64,000 nucleotides of DNA from Posidonia oceanica (taxonomy: Eukaryota; Streptophyta; Magnoliopsida; Alismatales; Posidoniaceae). The notes under the pieces were generated by a model. The model did no database searches and had not been told where the DNA came from. It saw nothing but the letters and a program-made list of their open reading frames with translations. The stretch spans positions 82,419,501 through 82,483,500 of the forward strand of contig JAZBRS010000057.1 in NCBI GenBank assembly GCA_037176725.1, in the 5' to 3' direction. This document shows positions 20,752-31,229 of this stretch, piece by piece; within the stretch, counting starts at the first letter, position 1, and each line of letters begins with the position of its first letter. Made by a program: the position numbers and the translations under genes.

Positions 20752-22180
20752 GTACCTTCAGATGCGAAGCAACTGTTTGGCAAGAGGATGCATCTGCGCT
20801 TCCTAATTCAAGAGATTGAACAATGCCATGTCATTATTGTGGTTGGTGGATCTCATTCTCACTCTTGGTTCGGGATGAGGCCTGAGCTTTGCAGTGTGTA
20901 GCCTTTGGCTGCATGTAGGGTTGCAGAAACATCAGATGTAGATTCGTAGCCTCCGTCTTAATTCCTTGGGGACCGACTACCGCTTTTGACACTCTCAGAT
21001 TATATTTCCTTTCCCCTCATGAGTGACTGGAGTTGCGTCCGACCTGCTGAAGGGGTAGAGTTGTTGCTTACACAAGGGTTCTGAGTATGCTGCCTTGCTC
21101 GGAGGGTGGGGCTAGGTCCTCTTGATGGTGCTTCTTGTGCATTTGGCATTGTTGTGCTGCAGTTAGAGGTTGAGGCAGCTTCAATGCTTGTCTGAGTCAC
21201 TCCTCTCATGGGTGCCTTCTTTCTTAGACTTCTTTCTTCATTTTTTTTAATGCCCAGTATGCATATCATGCCATTTTTTCTTTTTGCTCACATGATCTCA
21301 AGTCTTTTAGATATGCATTTGCTTCGCCCTCTTGGGGTAGCAGTCCTTGATGAGGCGTTAAGAGTTCGGCTATTCGGCATACACCTTCAGCCTCTACTGT
21401 ATATACAGGCAGCCTCTGGCTATGCTCTGCTCGGCTTTGGTCCTCTCCATGTCTGGTGGACTCTCTGGATTGGATCGATCTCACTTTTAGAGTTTCGCAT
21501 TCAGCAGGATTCTCTGATTTGCTCTAGGTCTCACACTGTGGCCACATGCAATGAGATGGCACTGCTTGGGTGAGTACTGCCTGAAATAGTTGATGCTTAG
21601 CATTCTCTCGGTGCTGCTTGTAGTCTGAAGCTGGGTTTTTGCGATTATGCAAATTTTTGTGTGTTTTTGTATATTTTAGAGAGGGAACAAGCATGTTTTT
21701 TGTGGTTTTGGTGGCTTTGTATTTTTTATGGGTTTTGTTTTCTGGAAAAGCATAAATCAAAACCAATGAATGGAAAAGCATGTTTTTGTAGTTTTTCATT
21801 TTTGATCTTTTAGTGTTTTGGGTATTTTCCAGGATGCAAGAAAATAGAATGCGCATGCAGGAAATGCACATGCATGTTTTTGGGTTTTTGAAGGATTTTA
21901 TATTTTTTAGAGTTTTCCTTAAGGCGAGGAAATGCGAAAGACCAAAAAAGACGAAAAAACAAAGCAGGAAATAAAAGGGATGGTAAGAGGGACTTACCTG
22001 GCAGCAACCTTAGGATGGAGCTGCTGGATCCACTTCGGCACTGCTGGCCTTGTTGACGATGCTGGAGGCGGTTGGCAGTGCTACAGAGACCGCTGATGGT
22101 AGTGCGGGGAGCATTGGGGCTGTTGAGGTTGAAGGAGTCACAGGCTTGGACTTTGCTGCGATCAGGTATGTTGGTGATGC
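20752..22180 (-). mobile_element. probable 3' internal remnant of element D
   Basis: Same orientation as D gag and continuous with it, but the gag frame ends near 22162 and no protease, RT or integrase follows. First comes a Ser/Thr/Ala/Pro-rich stretch (22159-22012) like the spacer after protease in F, then AT-rich sequence with many AAACATG words, then a block (21590-20760) resembling in style the post-integrase region of F. CAGGTAAGT (22000-21992) is a perfect-looking splice donor on this strand. I read it as D after a large internal deletion, but an unrelated fragment is possible. Confidence 0.35.
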
Positions 22181-24475
22181 TGCTGCTGCATCTTCATGCG
22201 TCCCCCAGGCGAGCTGGGAAGGGGAGAAGAGGAGATTGCGCCGATGGGATCAGAAGGATCCACTGGGGTGGAGCTGGACTCAGAGTGAACAGGGGTGAGG
22301 GAGAAGACCCTCGAGGTTCCGACATCTTCAGAGCCTGCAGGCTCGAATGAGGAAGGGTCGGCTACACTAGGGTGTGCCAGTGCAGGTGCTGGTGTAGGCT
22401 CTGCCTCCTGCACAACAACGCTGATGATCCTTCGGTCAATCAGACACTGAACGGCGTCTCGTAAGGTGACGCAGCTGTCCGTCGAGTGCCCCATGGCTCG
22501 ATGGAAACTGCAAAACTAATTTGTGTCGTGCCACCGCGGAGGTGGATTCGATGACAGATGAACAGCCGGGAGCCTCAGGAGTGACTCAACCTGGGGAATG
22601 ATGACACTCAATGGCTCGGCTAGAGGAGTGTAATCACGTTCGACACGACGAGGTCGTCTTTGCCCCAATTGGAGTCCTTGCTGAGCTGGTGCGACGTGAT
22701 GCACTGGCTCGACGGTGGCAGTGTGTGGAGAGCTAGCTGCGTAATCTAGTGGAGTAGAGTATGGCTGACTCGCCGTATTGGCAGGCTCTAAAGGAGACTC
22801 GACGTATGCAATGGCGTGCTGCTCGGAGTAGCCGGTGGCGGAGTCATTGTTGTTGTTGGTGTCGCGGCAATTGCTATTGCCAGAAGTGTTGACCTACCTA
22901 GCCAATGCAGAAACGTGGAGAAGTTCCCACTTCGTAGTGAGCTCTCCACGCAGGCGCTAGCTCTAATTAGCAATGTGAAACTAGTGACCGGCTGAATGCA
23001 TAGCAGAGCCCCAGTAGCTGGTTGTGCCCCTTTGATGATCATTTTGACAAACTTTTTGTCGGAGGGTCTATCTCGAACTTGGGCAACTAGAGAATGCTAG
23101 CGACCGACATACTCCCTGAATGGCTCATGGGGCCTCTATCGGATGGCGACAAGATCCTTGCACTTGGGGATCAAGTCGAGGTTGAAGGAGTACAGCTCGA
23201 TGAACACTTGGGAAATATCCTTCCAAGTTTGGATCGTGGCCATGTCAAGGGAAGTGAACTACTTGAGCACGGGCCCGGTCAGACTCTTCTGGAATAGGCG
23301 GATTAGGAGCCTTTCATCAACATGAAGCTGAGTAAGGTCCTTGCAGTATGCCCTTAGATGCGAGACAGGGAAGCCTCTACCGTTATACTTTTTGAACTCT
23401 GGGATGCGGAAGTTCGAAGGGTGTGTGGCCTCTAGGAAGTAGCAGAGGTCCCGGAATTGGTAGGACTGCGGTCCATGCCTCGCACTTGATGAAGTGCTCT
23501 TTCTAGATCGCTCATCCTGGCACGGAGAGCGTCTGAAGTTGCTGCTGGCGATGATTGTGTAGCTGAGGCAGGGAGAGAGTATGCTATATGGATTGTGCGA
23601 AAGCGCTCCTCTGGATCCACCGTCACGCCACTTGGTATCGAGGCGTGAGGGCTAGCATACTTGTGCAAGGGTGAAAGGTGTTGTGGCATGCATGCTGGGA
23701 TCTGAAACTGCTGATGCATGGTAGAGGGATAGGATAGATGCTGTGCTGTGTACAGTGCAGTGCGTGGGAGCAGTAGTTGTTGCACCGGCACGGTCCCGGG
23801 CAACGGACTCAAGGGACGCTGTGCTCCTGCCAATCTAGGGGACTGGCCACTAGGTGATGGAGTTGCATGCAGTGGATAGTGCAGTGTAAACGCAGGAGGC
23901 AGATAAGGCGCCCGTATCATTGAAGCTGCGAAGAGCTGGGGCGGTGGTGAGGGCGAAAATGCAGTGTGGTGAGCCTGGAGAGCTATAATGGGCTGCATCG
24001 GAACCTCAGGGGTCAGAAGGAAAGGGTTGATCGTAGCCGGGTCAAGAGCAAAAGCCATGCCTTGCAACCTATGGGCCAAAGTCATCAAATACTGTGCTTG
24101 CGAGGTAGATGACTCTTTGATCGACGGGCTGGGATGCAAAGGGTTGGCCACCGAAGGGGGCACAGAAATAGAGGAGCCAAAAGGGGGAGACCCTATGACG
24201 GAGACAGCCGTAGACGACTGGATTTCCGAGATGGGAAGGTCTTGGGAAGGAACAAAGGGCGATGCCCCTGGAGCTTGAGTGGTGGTCATCGTGGTTGACT
24301 CGGTGACCAGCTCCAGACCGACTTGGGTCTGCCCTTGTCCTAGATGAAGGCGTTGGGAAGTCTCTTGCGCTAGAAGGGGCGAAGAGACAACATATGTCAA
24401 AGGGAGAGGAGAGATCGAAACCAGGATCCCCTCCGATGTAGAGGAAGAAACAGGCTCACTGGTCTGTTGGGCCAT
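22162..24475 (-). pseudogene. gag: gag of element D, decayed
   Basis: Starts at the M-A-Q-Q ATG (24475), after the R-S-R-S-A motif shared with A, E and F. The Pro-rich N-terminal region is open to 23432. A frameshift near 23480 then throws the core out of frame; the core continues in another frame (F-R-D-L-C-Y-F, later I-I-K-G-A-Q-P-A-T-G-A-L-L at about 23042). The C-terminal knuckle C-S-F-H...G-H-S-T-D-S-C is at about 22510-22465, preceded by an in-frame TAG, and the frame closes at 22162. It is more decayed than gag of F or A. Confidence 0.78.
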
Positions 24476-24782
24476 GGCTGACCGCGAGCGGGTGTGAATG
24501 GGTCTGCGGCTGGAAGCAGAAACGTGAGACCTAAGACGAGCTATTGTCGGAAGTGACAGATAGCTCGAAGACAAGGAGGAGGGATGCTTGGGCTCCTAGC
24601 TGAGGACCCCAGACCTACCTGATGACAGGCAAAAAACCACAAAAGGTGTCAGAACATGGACGCGATGCAAGTTGTTACAGTCGTATGAATGGCACACATG
24701 CGGATGAATGTCCTAGTATGCGCTCTCTCACCATGGATGTCCTGAGTAGGCTGACTACTCGGTCTTGCTCATGGGTATGGGT

Positions 24783-25030
24783 TTATTGACTCAGGTCAGA
24801 AGGAAGGTCCCCGTTTAAATCCTGGCCAAAGCTCAGGCAGTGAGCGAGTGGTGCGTTAGGAGCCTTGACCCTGCCAAAGCATGGGTTGTACCCTCTACTA
24901 ACACCGACGCGACACCAGACAAGGGGGACAGACCGACCAACTCGCCTCACGCCAAAGCAATGGAACAAGAGACCGGGGTTGCTCTTCTCAGACTAAGTGG
25001 GAGGACTCAGGGATGAGAAGATGCATGCTT
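24783..25030 (-). other. conserved leader module of D
   Basis: Homologous to the leader module of A, E and F (shared GGTCGGTCTGTCCCCCTTG and CCTGAGTC words). The possible short frame here is only 61 codons and shifted, which weighs against strict coding conservation. Confidence 0.5.
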
Positions 25031-25527
25031 TCTAAGATGCACATTCATGCGATTTGCTGTTATGTGTTTCACTTGCATTTTATTTAGCCAGAGGGGAAAA
25101 TTGCAAGTTTGGCTCTAGTTGTGCTTAAATGTTATTGTTTGGCTTTATTTGTTGTTTTTAAATCAAACAAGAAGGGAAGCAAGCATGTCTCGAATTTTCC
25201 TAAGCATGGCATGTGCATGAAGGGGAAAGAGACATCAAGTAATGGCATGCAAGCAATCATACATCAAGCAAAAGGCATGTGCATGGTATGTGCTTGTGTT
25301 GTGTGCATGATGGTGAAAGTGAAAAACATTCATCACATCAAAAGGCATGATTCATGATATGTGTAGTGTGGTGGCATAGCATATGTGTAAAACAAGCATT
25401 CACCACTCAAAAGGCATGTAAGCATAGCATAAAGCAAGAATTAAAGCATGGATAAGCATAAAAGGCAAGCAAAATGCGGAAAACCATGCAAGCAAGGAAA
25501 AGCCGAATTGAAAGCCAGAGTCTCGTT
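25031..25527 (-). other. 5' leader of element D
   Basis: Leader between PBS and the conserved module. GCATG-rich, no gene seen. Confidence 0.55.
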
Positions 25528-25545
25528 TCCCCTGCGGAGTCGCCA
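25528..25545 (-). other. primer-binding site of D
   Basis: TGGCGACTCCGCAGGGGA on the minus strand, six bases downstream of an LTR ending GGTCACA. Confidence 0.8.
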
Positions 25546-25551
25546 CTTTCC

Positions 25552-26474
25552 TGTGACCATCCCCGAATGGCATTGGAATGTGGATGCACACCGACCAATG
25601 AGGGTCACGGATGAATGGTGAATCCAAGGAGGACGCTCAACTCGAAAACACCAGAAAATGGCAAAGGAAAACAAAGAATAAGACAAAATGGAGTCGCCAC
25701 CTAGTCTATTGTCGGAAGATGAGGAAAACCAAGGAAAAACAATGATATGCATGCGATATGATGCAAAATGTAGGACTCATGCCAATGGATGCAGACACGA
25801 TGATCATTGCGGGCCAAGAGAAAGGGTAAGGACTCCTGTTACGCATGGGGAAGGTGTTAGGCACCCCCATGCGCCCAAAAGTCGGTCTTTCTTGGCTTAA
25901 CTCGCTCGCATGTGTAGAATGTAGGCAATGATTGCCAATGACTTTACGCCCGTAGGCGAGGAATGCTATGCCATGCTATGAATGCTTTAATATGCTTTAA
26001 TGTATGCCTAAGATGTCATGATGCAAGATGGAAAACAAAACATGCGACCTATGTGCTCAGCAGTGCTGCCAGTGTTTTGAACCGGGCATGCTTTGGTTCA
26101 AGAGAACTCTAGACAGTAAGCATCATTGCCTTAATGCAATGCAGGTGAGAAACAAAACGTTGAAGAAAGCCATGTAATGCAAGGATGCGGCATGCAAAGT
26201 GAAACAATACAGAGGCGTAAAACCACGAGAAAACTAGTGACGCAAGGTATGAAACCGAGAAATAATGATCAAGCAACATGCAGAGATGCAAGGGCATGCA
26301 CAGTGATTAGCTAGATGTGGAAAACCATGCTCAAACCAAAAGAGAAAGCTCTGTTCAGGCCGGTCCGAGCCTCTGTCAAAAACGCGCAATCAACCCGCAG
26401 GACCAACCTGCGAGAGCATTACACGCAGTAAGTTTGGCTACCATGCCGCGAACTTCATCGCTCAATTAAGCTAT
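25552..26474 (-). repeat. 3' part of D 5' LTR, cut by E
   Basis: Carries the U5 box (25815-25905), PBS-like decamer (25690-25699) and the GGTCACA terminus shared with E. About 920 bp remain. It stops at 26474 where E starts in the opposite direction, so the rest must lie beyond E, off the window. Confidence 0.8.
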
Positions 26475-26532
26475 TGTAGACACCCCATTTTGACTCCTGC
26501 ATTAATAGCTCTTCTCTGGTGGACTCAAACCC

Positions 26533-26652
26533 CAAACCACAACCATCCCAAAACCCTAAACCCTAATCCCAACACCCAAAACCCTAAAACCCTAAAACCC
26601 TAAACCCTAAACCCTAAACCTCAAACCCTAAACCCCAAACCCTAATCCCAAC
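26533..26652. repeat. telomere-like (AAACCCT)n tract, left half
   Basis: Imperfect AAACCCTAAA/AAAACCCT units inside the E U3. The tract resumes at 27260-27343, after the retrocopy, with one extra AAACCCT unit. All LTRs here have milder CAAACCCTAA words in U3, so this is LTR sequence and not a chromosome end. Confidence 0.7.
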
Positions 26653-27259
26653 GTTAATCTCCCCAAGATTGAAGCTAAGAGCTGGAGATGAATGGCAAGC
26701 CTATGCCATTGATCATCCTAAGCCTCTTTTGCACTTTGCACTTTGTTTAGGGAACCATTCTGATCCTGTGGTACGCATATACAGTCCAAAGAGGGTCTTC
26801 CAGCAGCTGGAAACTGCTAAAGAAGAGTATATCCGTGCTATCGTCAGTATATACAAGGAACATAAGATCCTCATACCTAAAGTTCTAGAGTCTTTTGCAA
26901 AGGACTTGAACTTAAATACAGCAGAGACAGTTGAGATGATCCAACATTACCTTGCTGAGACTCTAGTTATAGTTTTGCAAAGAAGCCAAGTTGGGAGAAC
27001 ACAAAAGTGTATAGAATGTATACCACACAACTTTGCATTTCGATATCTGCTGACAAGGGAGCTGGCTGGACCAATGATTAGTTGATGAAGACGATTGTAA
27101 ATTCTTGAGGGTTATGTTGATCAGCAATCATTAGTTGTTGAAATTTCCTTTTTCCATGTATAGAGAATTGATGATACATAGGGTCAGTGTTTTGCATACA
27201 ATGTATTTTGTATATAAAATGTTTCAGCCAAATTTGGGTTTCTTAAAAAAAAAAAAAAA
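26653..27259 (+). pseudogene. 5'-truncated retrocopy of a DUF547-domain gene
   Basis: An open frame to TGA at 27083-27085 encodes the C-terminal part of a DUF547 protein, a plant family often fused to a MIP1-type leucine zipper. Diagnostic motifs are H-F-A-L-C-L-G-N-H-S-D-P-V-V-R-I-Y, E-A/T-A-K-E-E-Y-I-R-A, I-L-I-P-K-V-L-E-S-F-A-K-D and I-P-H-N-F-A-F-R-Y-L-L. There is no ATG in frame (apparent start is TTG at 26669), no promoter and no intron, and it ends in a 3' UTR with TATAAAAT near 27214 and an 18-base poly(A) at 27245-27262. AAACCCTAATCCCAAC flanks both sides (26637-26652, 27260-27275). It is a LINE-mobilised processed pseudogene, probably fairly recent since the frame has no stops. Confidence 0.82.
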
Positions 27260-27262
27260 AAA
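27245..27262 (+). other. poly(A) tail of the DUF547 retrocopy
   Basis: Eighteen A residues merging with the AAACCC of the target duplication. Confidence 0.85.
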
Positions 27263-27343
27263 CCCTAATCCCAACACCCAAAACCCTAAAACCCTAAAAC
27301 CCTAAACCCTAAACCCTAAACCCTAAACCTCAAACCCTAAGCC

Positions 27344-29771
27344 CATGCAAGAGGATTTTCCGATGCCTGGTCAACCTGGTTCGATGCCGAGTGCTCCGAT
27401 GTTCGGCCCAATGCAAGAGGATTTTCTAGCCCTGAAGACTGTGTCCCCATCCGGTGGGGTTACTGCTCCTCCTGGTTTAGGGCACGACACTGTAGAACCC
27501 TTGTCTGCGGAGCAAGGTGTCGAGAGTTGTCAGGCAAGTGTGAAGCAATTTGCTACTGATGTTGGGACTTCGGACCCCAGAATCAAGTTGGTCACTAAAG
27601 AATCGTTGGAGAGCTCGAGGAAGATACCTAGCTCTGAGGTTGTGGCCCCTCCAAACAATCCGATTTCTTCGGAAGCTACAGGGGAGGACCCATCTTCGTG
27701 AAATGGAATCTCTATTGCTTATCCAGATTCATCTGCTGCTACTGGGGAGGCTTTCCCCCATTCCATTGCTCAGGTTAACCAGCGTCACGGTGGTGGTGCT
27801 AGGCTGGGCAGTTTTAGGGCTGGCTCTAAAAAGACCTTTCTGACAATCTCTATGCAGGTTTCTGGTGATGATGGAGCATGTGATCCTCTAGCATCACCAC
27901 CTCATTTCCATCAGCCATCTGGGGACACTTAGCGTCCGAAATCATATGCAGAGCTTACCAGGGATCACCATGTTTGCCCTATGTTTGAGGATATTCCTCC
28001 GAGAGCTACTGTGGCAAGGGATGGTCAACCTGTGATGGTGTTCTCTCTAGAGGAAGTTGGCAAGTTATCAGCTCCTTTTTCTTGGAGTTTAGTTGGTAAA
28101 TTTGAATCAAGTTGGCCATCTCTCATGAAGATTAGAATCACAATGAAAAGGGTAAGGAGTTTCTCACAAGAGTTTTTTGTGGCTGCTATTGATGATTATC
28201 ATGTAATTATTAGGTTTCAGAATAGAGCTGATTTTGTCAATGCTTATATTAAGAAAGATTGGCGGGTTTTTGGCAAATTGATGAAAGTCTTCAGATGGTC
28301 TCCCAGATTCACCCCAGGGGTTGAAACGACCTGTGCTCCTTTGTGGATTGAGTTCCCCTGATTGAGAGCTCATCTGCAATCTTCGGGAGCGCTCCAATCG
28401 ATTGCAGGTATGGTGGGCAAGTACTTATGTGCTGATAAGGATGCGGATGACTTCACTAGACCTGGTGTGACTAGGGTTTGTGTGGAGGTTGACCTGTCCA
28501 AGCCTTCACCTAAAAACCTTCTTATTGACAATGGTGGGGAAGTCTATTCTCAGGAGGTTCATATTCCTAAGGGGTCTATTCCCTTTTTCTGCCACAAGTG
28601 TGTTGCTTTGGGACATAAGGCTTCTGTTTGCCCCAAGATTGCAGCTATGCCATCTCAGAAGGACTCAGGTCTTGGGTCCACTAAGAAGTGGGTGGAGTAT
28701 TCTTTCCAGGGGACGTCTGAGAGTGATCCTAATGATGAGTAAGGGGGTACCAAAAAGAAAAGGTCGAAACCCAGAAAGAGAAGTTCCAAAAAAAGTAAGA
28801 AGCATGTTCATTTTGCAGAGTCTGTGGAAAATAAGGAAGCAAATTTGTCTTCAGTTCTGGAAGTCTCGGATGGTGGTTTGGTGATGGACGACCCAATGGA
28901 ACTGGAGCTTGATGCACTAGGTCTTGATGCCTTGGTTGATACATCTACTGCTACCTTTGGGCCGGTGGATGTTGCTGTTGCTAGGACAACCCTGACGATG
29001 GACAAGAAGGGGAAATCCCCCTTGTCTCCGAAAGGGAATGTGCCTAAGTTGGGGGCTGTTGTTCAATCTGGAGGTGAGGGAGTTAGAAAGCTGATTGGAT
29101 CTGGTGATCCTTGGGGTGATGGCGCTGAGGACCGGGAGGCTAGGATAGCTGCTGCTGAGGTTGAGAAGGAGGTTCGGGAGGCTGCTACTCTTTCCAGGTG
29201 GGCTTTATTGGTTGAAGCTATTTGTAAGAACAAACTTGGGGTTGGGGGGACTCCTGTTTCTAATTTGCAGGTGTTGGAACAAGATCTTAAGGAGGCTTGT
29301 TATTCTCCTGAGGTCATACAACAGATTGTGTATGCTAATGAAGATGAGGGGCTGCAAGCCACTCTTGTTGAAAAGGATGAGTCTTCTATGGATGATGGTG
29401 CCTTTTTTAGTCCAGACCAGTTGAGAGAGGAGCACTTACAGTAGGAGGAATCTTTGAGTATGGATGCCTTATTCTATGATGGGGGTGGTAAGGCTTCTAA
29501 AAAAGGGAGGAGGTATAGAAGGAAGGATTGGGTTTCGATGGTTCCTCCGGGGGGCCCTCGTCGTTCAGGTCGTCTCAGGTCTTCCCGTTAGTGCAAGCTT
29601 CCCTCCTTTGTTGATTTGGAGGCCGATTCTGCTGCTTGATTGTATTTAAGGTGGACTGTATTTTGTGTTGCATTCAGGTTTACTCTGAGGGGGGGGGGGT
29701 TGTCTTCCTTGGAGATCTACGGTTGTAATCTTTTTTGTGTTCAATGAAGACTACATTTTATATAAAAAAAA
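27344..29771 (+). mobile_element. ORF1-only LINE (half-LINE), poly(A)-tailed
   Basis: Flanked by AAACCCTAAGCC on both sides (27332-27343 and 29772-29783), with a terminal poly(A) of about 11 preceded by CATTTTATATA. Its single frame is a LINE ORF1; only about 180 bp separate the ORF1 stop from the tail, leaving no room for the endonuclease/RT ORF2. Either an internal deletion copy or a non-autonomous ORF1-only family, similar in design to mammalian HAL1. Confidence 0.78.
27345..29591 (+). pseudogene. LINE ORF1: DUF4283 plus CCHC knuckle, five in-frame stops
   Basis: One frame throughout. After a low-complexity start (repeated M-Q-E-D-F) comes a DUF4283 RNA-binding-like domain (about 27960-28400; W-S-L-V-G-K-F, V-I-I-R-F, W-S-P-R-F-T-P-G-V-E and P-L-W-I-E-F-P), then a zf-CCHC_4 type knuckle C-H-K-C-V-A-L-G-H-K-A-S-V-C (28590-28633). 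A Lys/Arg-rich stretch and an acidic C-terminal region with an A-E-V-E-K-E-V-R-E-A helix follow, ending R-R-S-G-R-L-R-S-S-R. Stops at 27699 (TGA), 27930 (TAG), 28359 (TGA), 28740 (TAA) and 29442 (TAG) can each be explained by one C-to-T change; there is no frameshift. ORF1 would coat LINE RNA. 5' truncation is possible because the N-terminus starts at the insertion edge. Confidence 0.8.
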
Positions 29772-29783
29772 AAACCCTAAGCC

Positions 29784-30369
29784 TATTAAGCCCACCTTTG
29801 GCCCACGACCAAGCCCAATTAAACCCATTGAACTCAAGGCCCACAACCCAACTTCATTAGACCCACATCAGCCCATTGAATTCAAAACCCTTTTATTCCT
29901 TTAAACCTTTAAATCCAACTCAAACCATCAAACCCACTAAACCCTAATTTCCCATTTATTCTCAAACCCTAAACCCTAATCCCATTTCAAATCCCAGTTA
30001 AACCCAAAGCCCCACTAAACCCATTCCTTTCAAACCCTAGACCCATGTTTCTTTCAAAACCCATCTCATCCAAACCCTAAACCAACATCCCATGCAAACC
30101 CTAGACCCTACCCTAAACCCATGCATTCAAACCAAAAAGACCCAAATGCCAGTCAAGGAAAAAACCTAAACCCATGCATTCAAACCCAAAACCCTAATTC
30201 CACTAAAAAACCAAAACATAAACCCATGCATTTACCCAAACCCTAGTGCCATTCAAAAAAAACCAAAGAAACCTAAACCCTAATCCCATTGCCTCACCTC
30301 ACACACCATCTTGGCTGGCCATCCCTCTGCCCAGATGGGATCAAGTGGCCTTCATCACCTCCCTACCAG
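29784..30369 (+). other. rest of E U3 after the LINE
   Basis: CCCA/AACCCTA-rich, low in G, with repeated AAACCCATGCATT words (30110-30240). No gene seen. Confidence 0.55.
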
Positions 30370-30376
30370 TATAAAA
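30370..30376 (+). promoter_or_regulatory. TATA box of E LTR
   Basis: CAGTATAAAACCCTAGG, followed after about 20 bp by a purine-rich AAGAGAAGAGG leader. It marks the probable U3/R boundary. Confidence 0.65.
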
Positions 30377-31229
30377 CCCTAGGAATCCTAAGAGAAGAGG
30401 AGGAAAGAAAAAGAGAAGAGAGAGAAGAGAGAAAGGAAGAAAACCTAGCCGACCACCTTCCTCCTCCAGTCAGCTCCTTTCCCTTGCCTTCGACCAGCAC
30501 TCACCACCTCCAGGAGCCACCCACGAAGCCACCTGCAAGAACCTTCACCGGCGAGAGGAGAGGATAATAGAGGAGAGAGAAAATGATAATTCTCTTCTAC
30601 ACCGGACTGCACCGCACGTCCGCCCCACTCCCTCGCTTCCACGGCCTTCATCCATCGCTCTCCACCCCCGTGAACCACCCATGAGTCCACCTGCAAGAGC
30701 CGTCGCCAGTGAGAGCCACAGAGAAAAGAAAGAGAGAGAAACGGACTGTGAGCACCCATTTCTTCCTTTCCAGTTGCAAAGAGGAAGAACAGGCATTTCA
30801 CCGGTCCTCAGACCTCCTTCGCACCTCCGTCGACTCGCCCAGATCGCGTCGAGCCTCCTCCGCCTCGTCCAGCAGCACCACCACCCGGAGCAACTGAAGC
30901 CACTGTAACCTGACGTTGCCCGCCTCCTTCAGCCACGTTTTCCGGTAATAAACCTCACCATGATAATCGTAGGATGCTCTTCTTCCTTCCCATACCGTTA
31001 GATGCCCATTCTATCGTCGTTTCTGCCGTTTCCACTTCGCTGGTGTATGTTGTCTTCTTCGGCAACGGCGCGCCGACAGAAACGACGCCTCACTGTGACA
31101 CTCCGCCTCCGACCATCTGGACAGCGCCCAGACCTTCGCCGGACGTCGCCCGGGCCAGCCGCACGCCGCCTGCATCGCCGCTGCAACGCCACCACCTCCG
31201 CAGCTCTGCCGCATGCCACTGTAGCATTA

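Noticed and set aside
21000..21484. Possible host exons on the minus strand (89 and 72 codons)
   Set aside because: No recognisable domain; adjacent sequence fits a retrotransposon 3' region, so no gene is called.
26533..27343. True telomere or chromosome end
   Set aside because: Only a short imperfect AAACCCT tract, inside an LTR U3 and interrupted by two retroposed inserts; similar words occur in all LTRs here.
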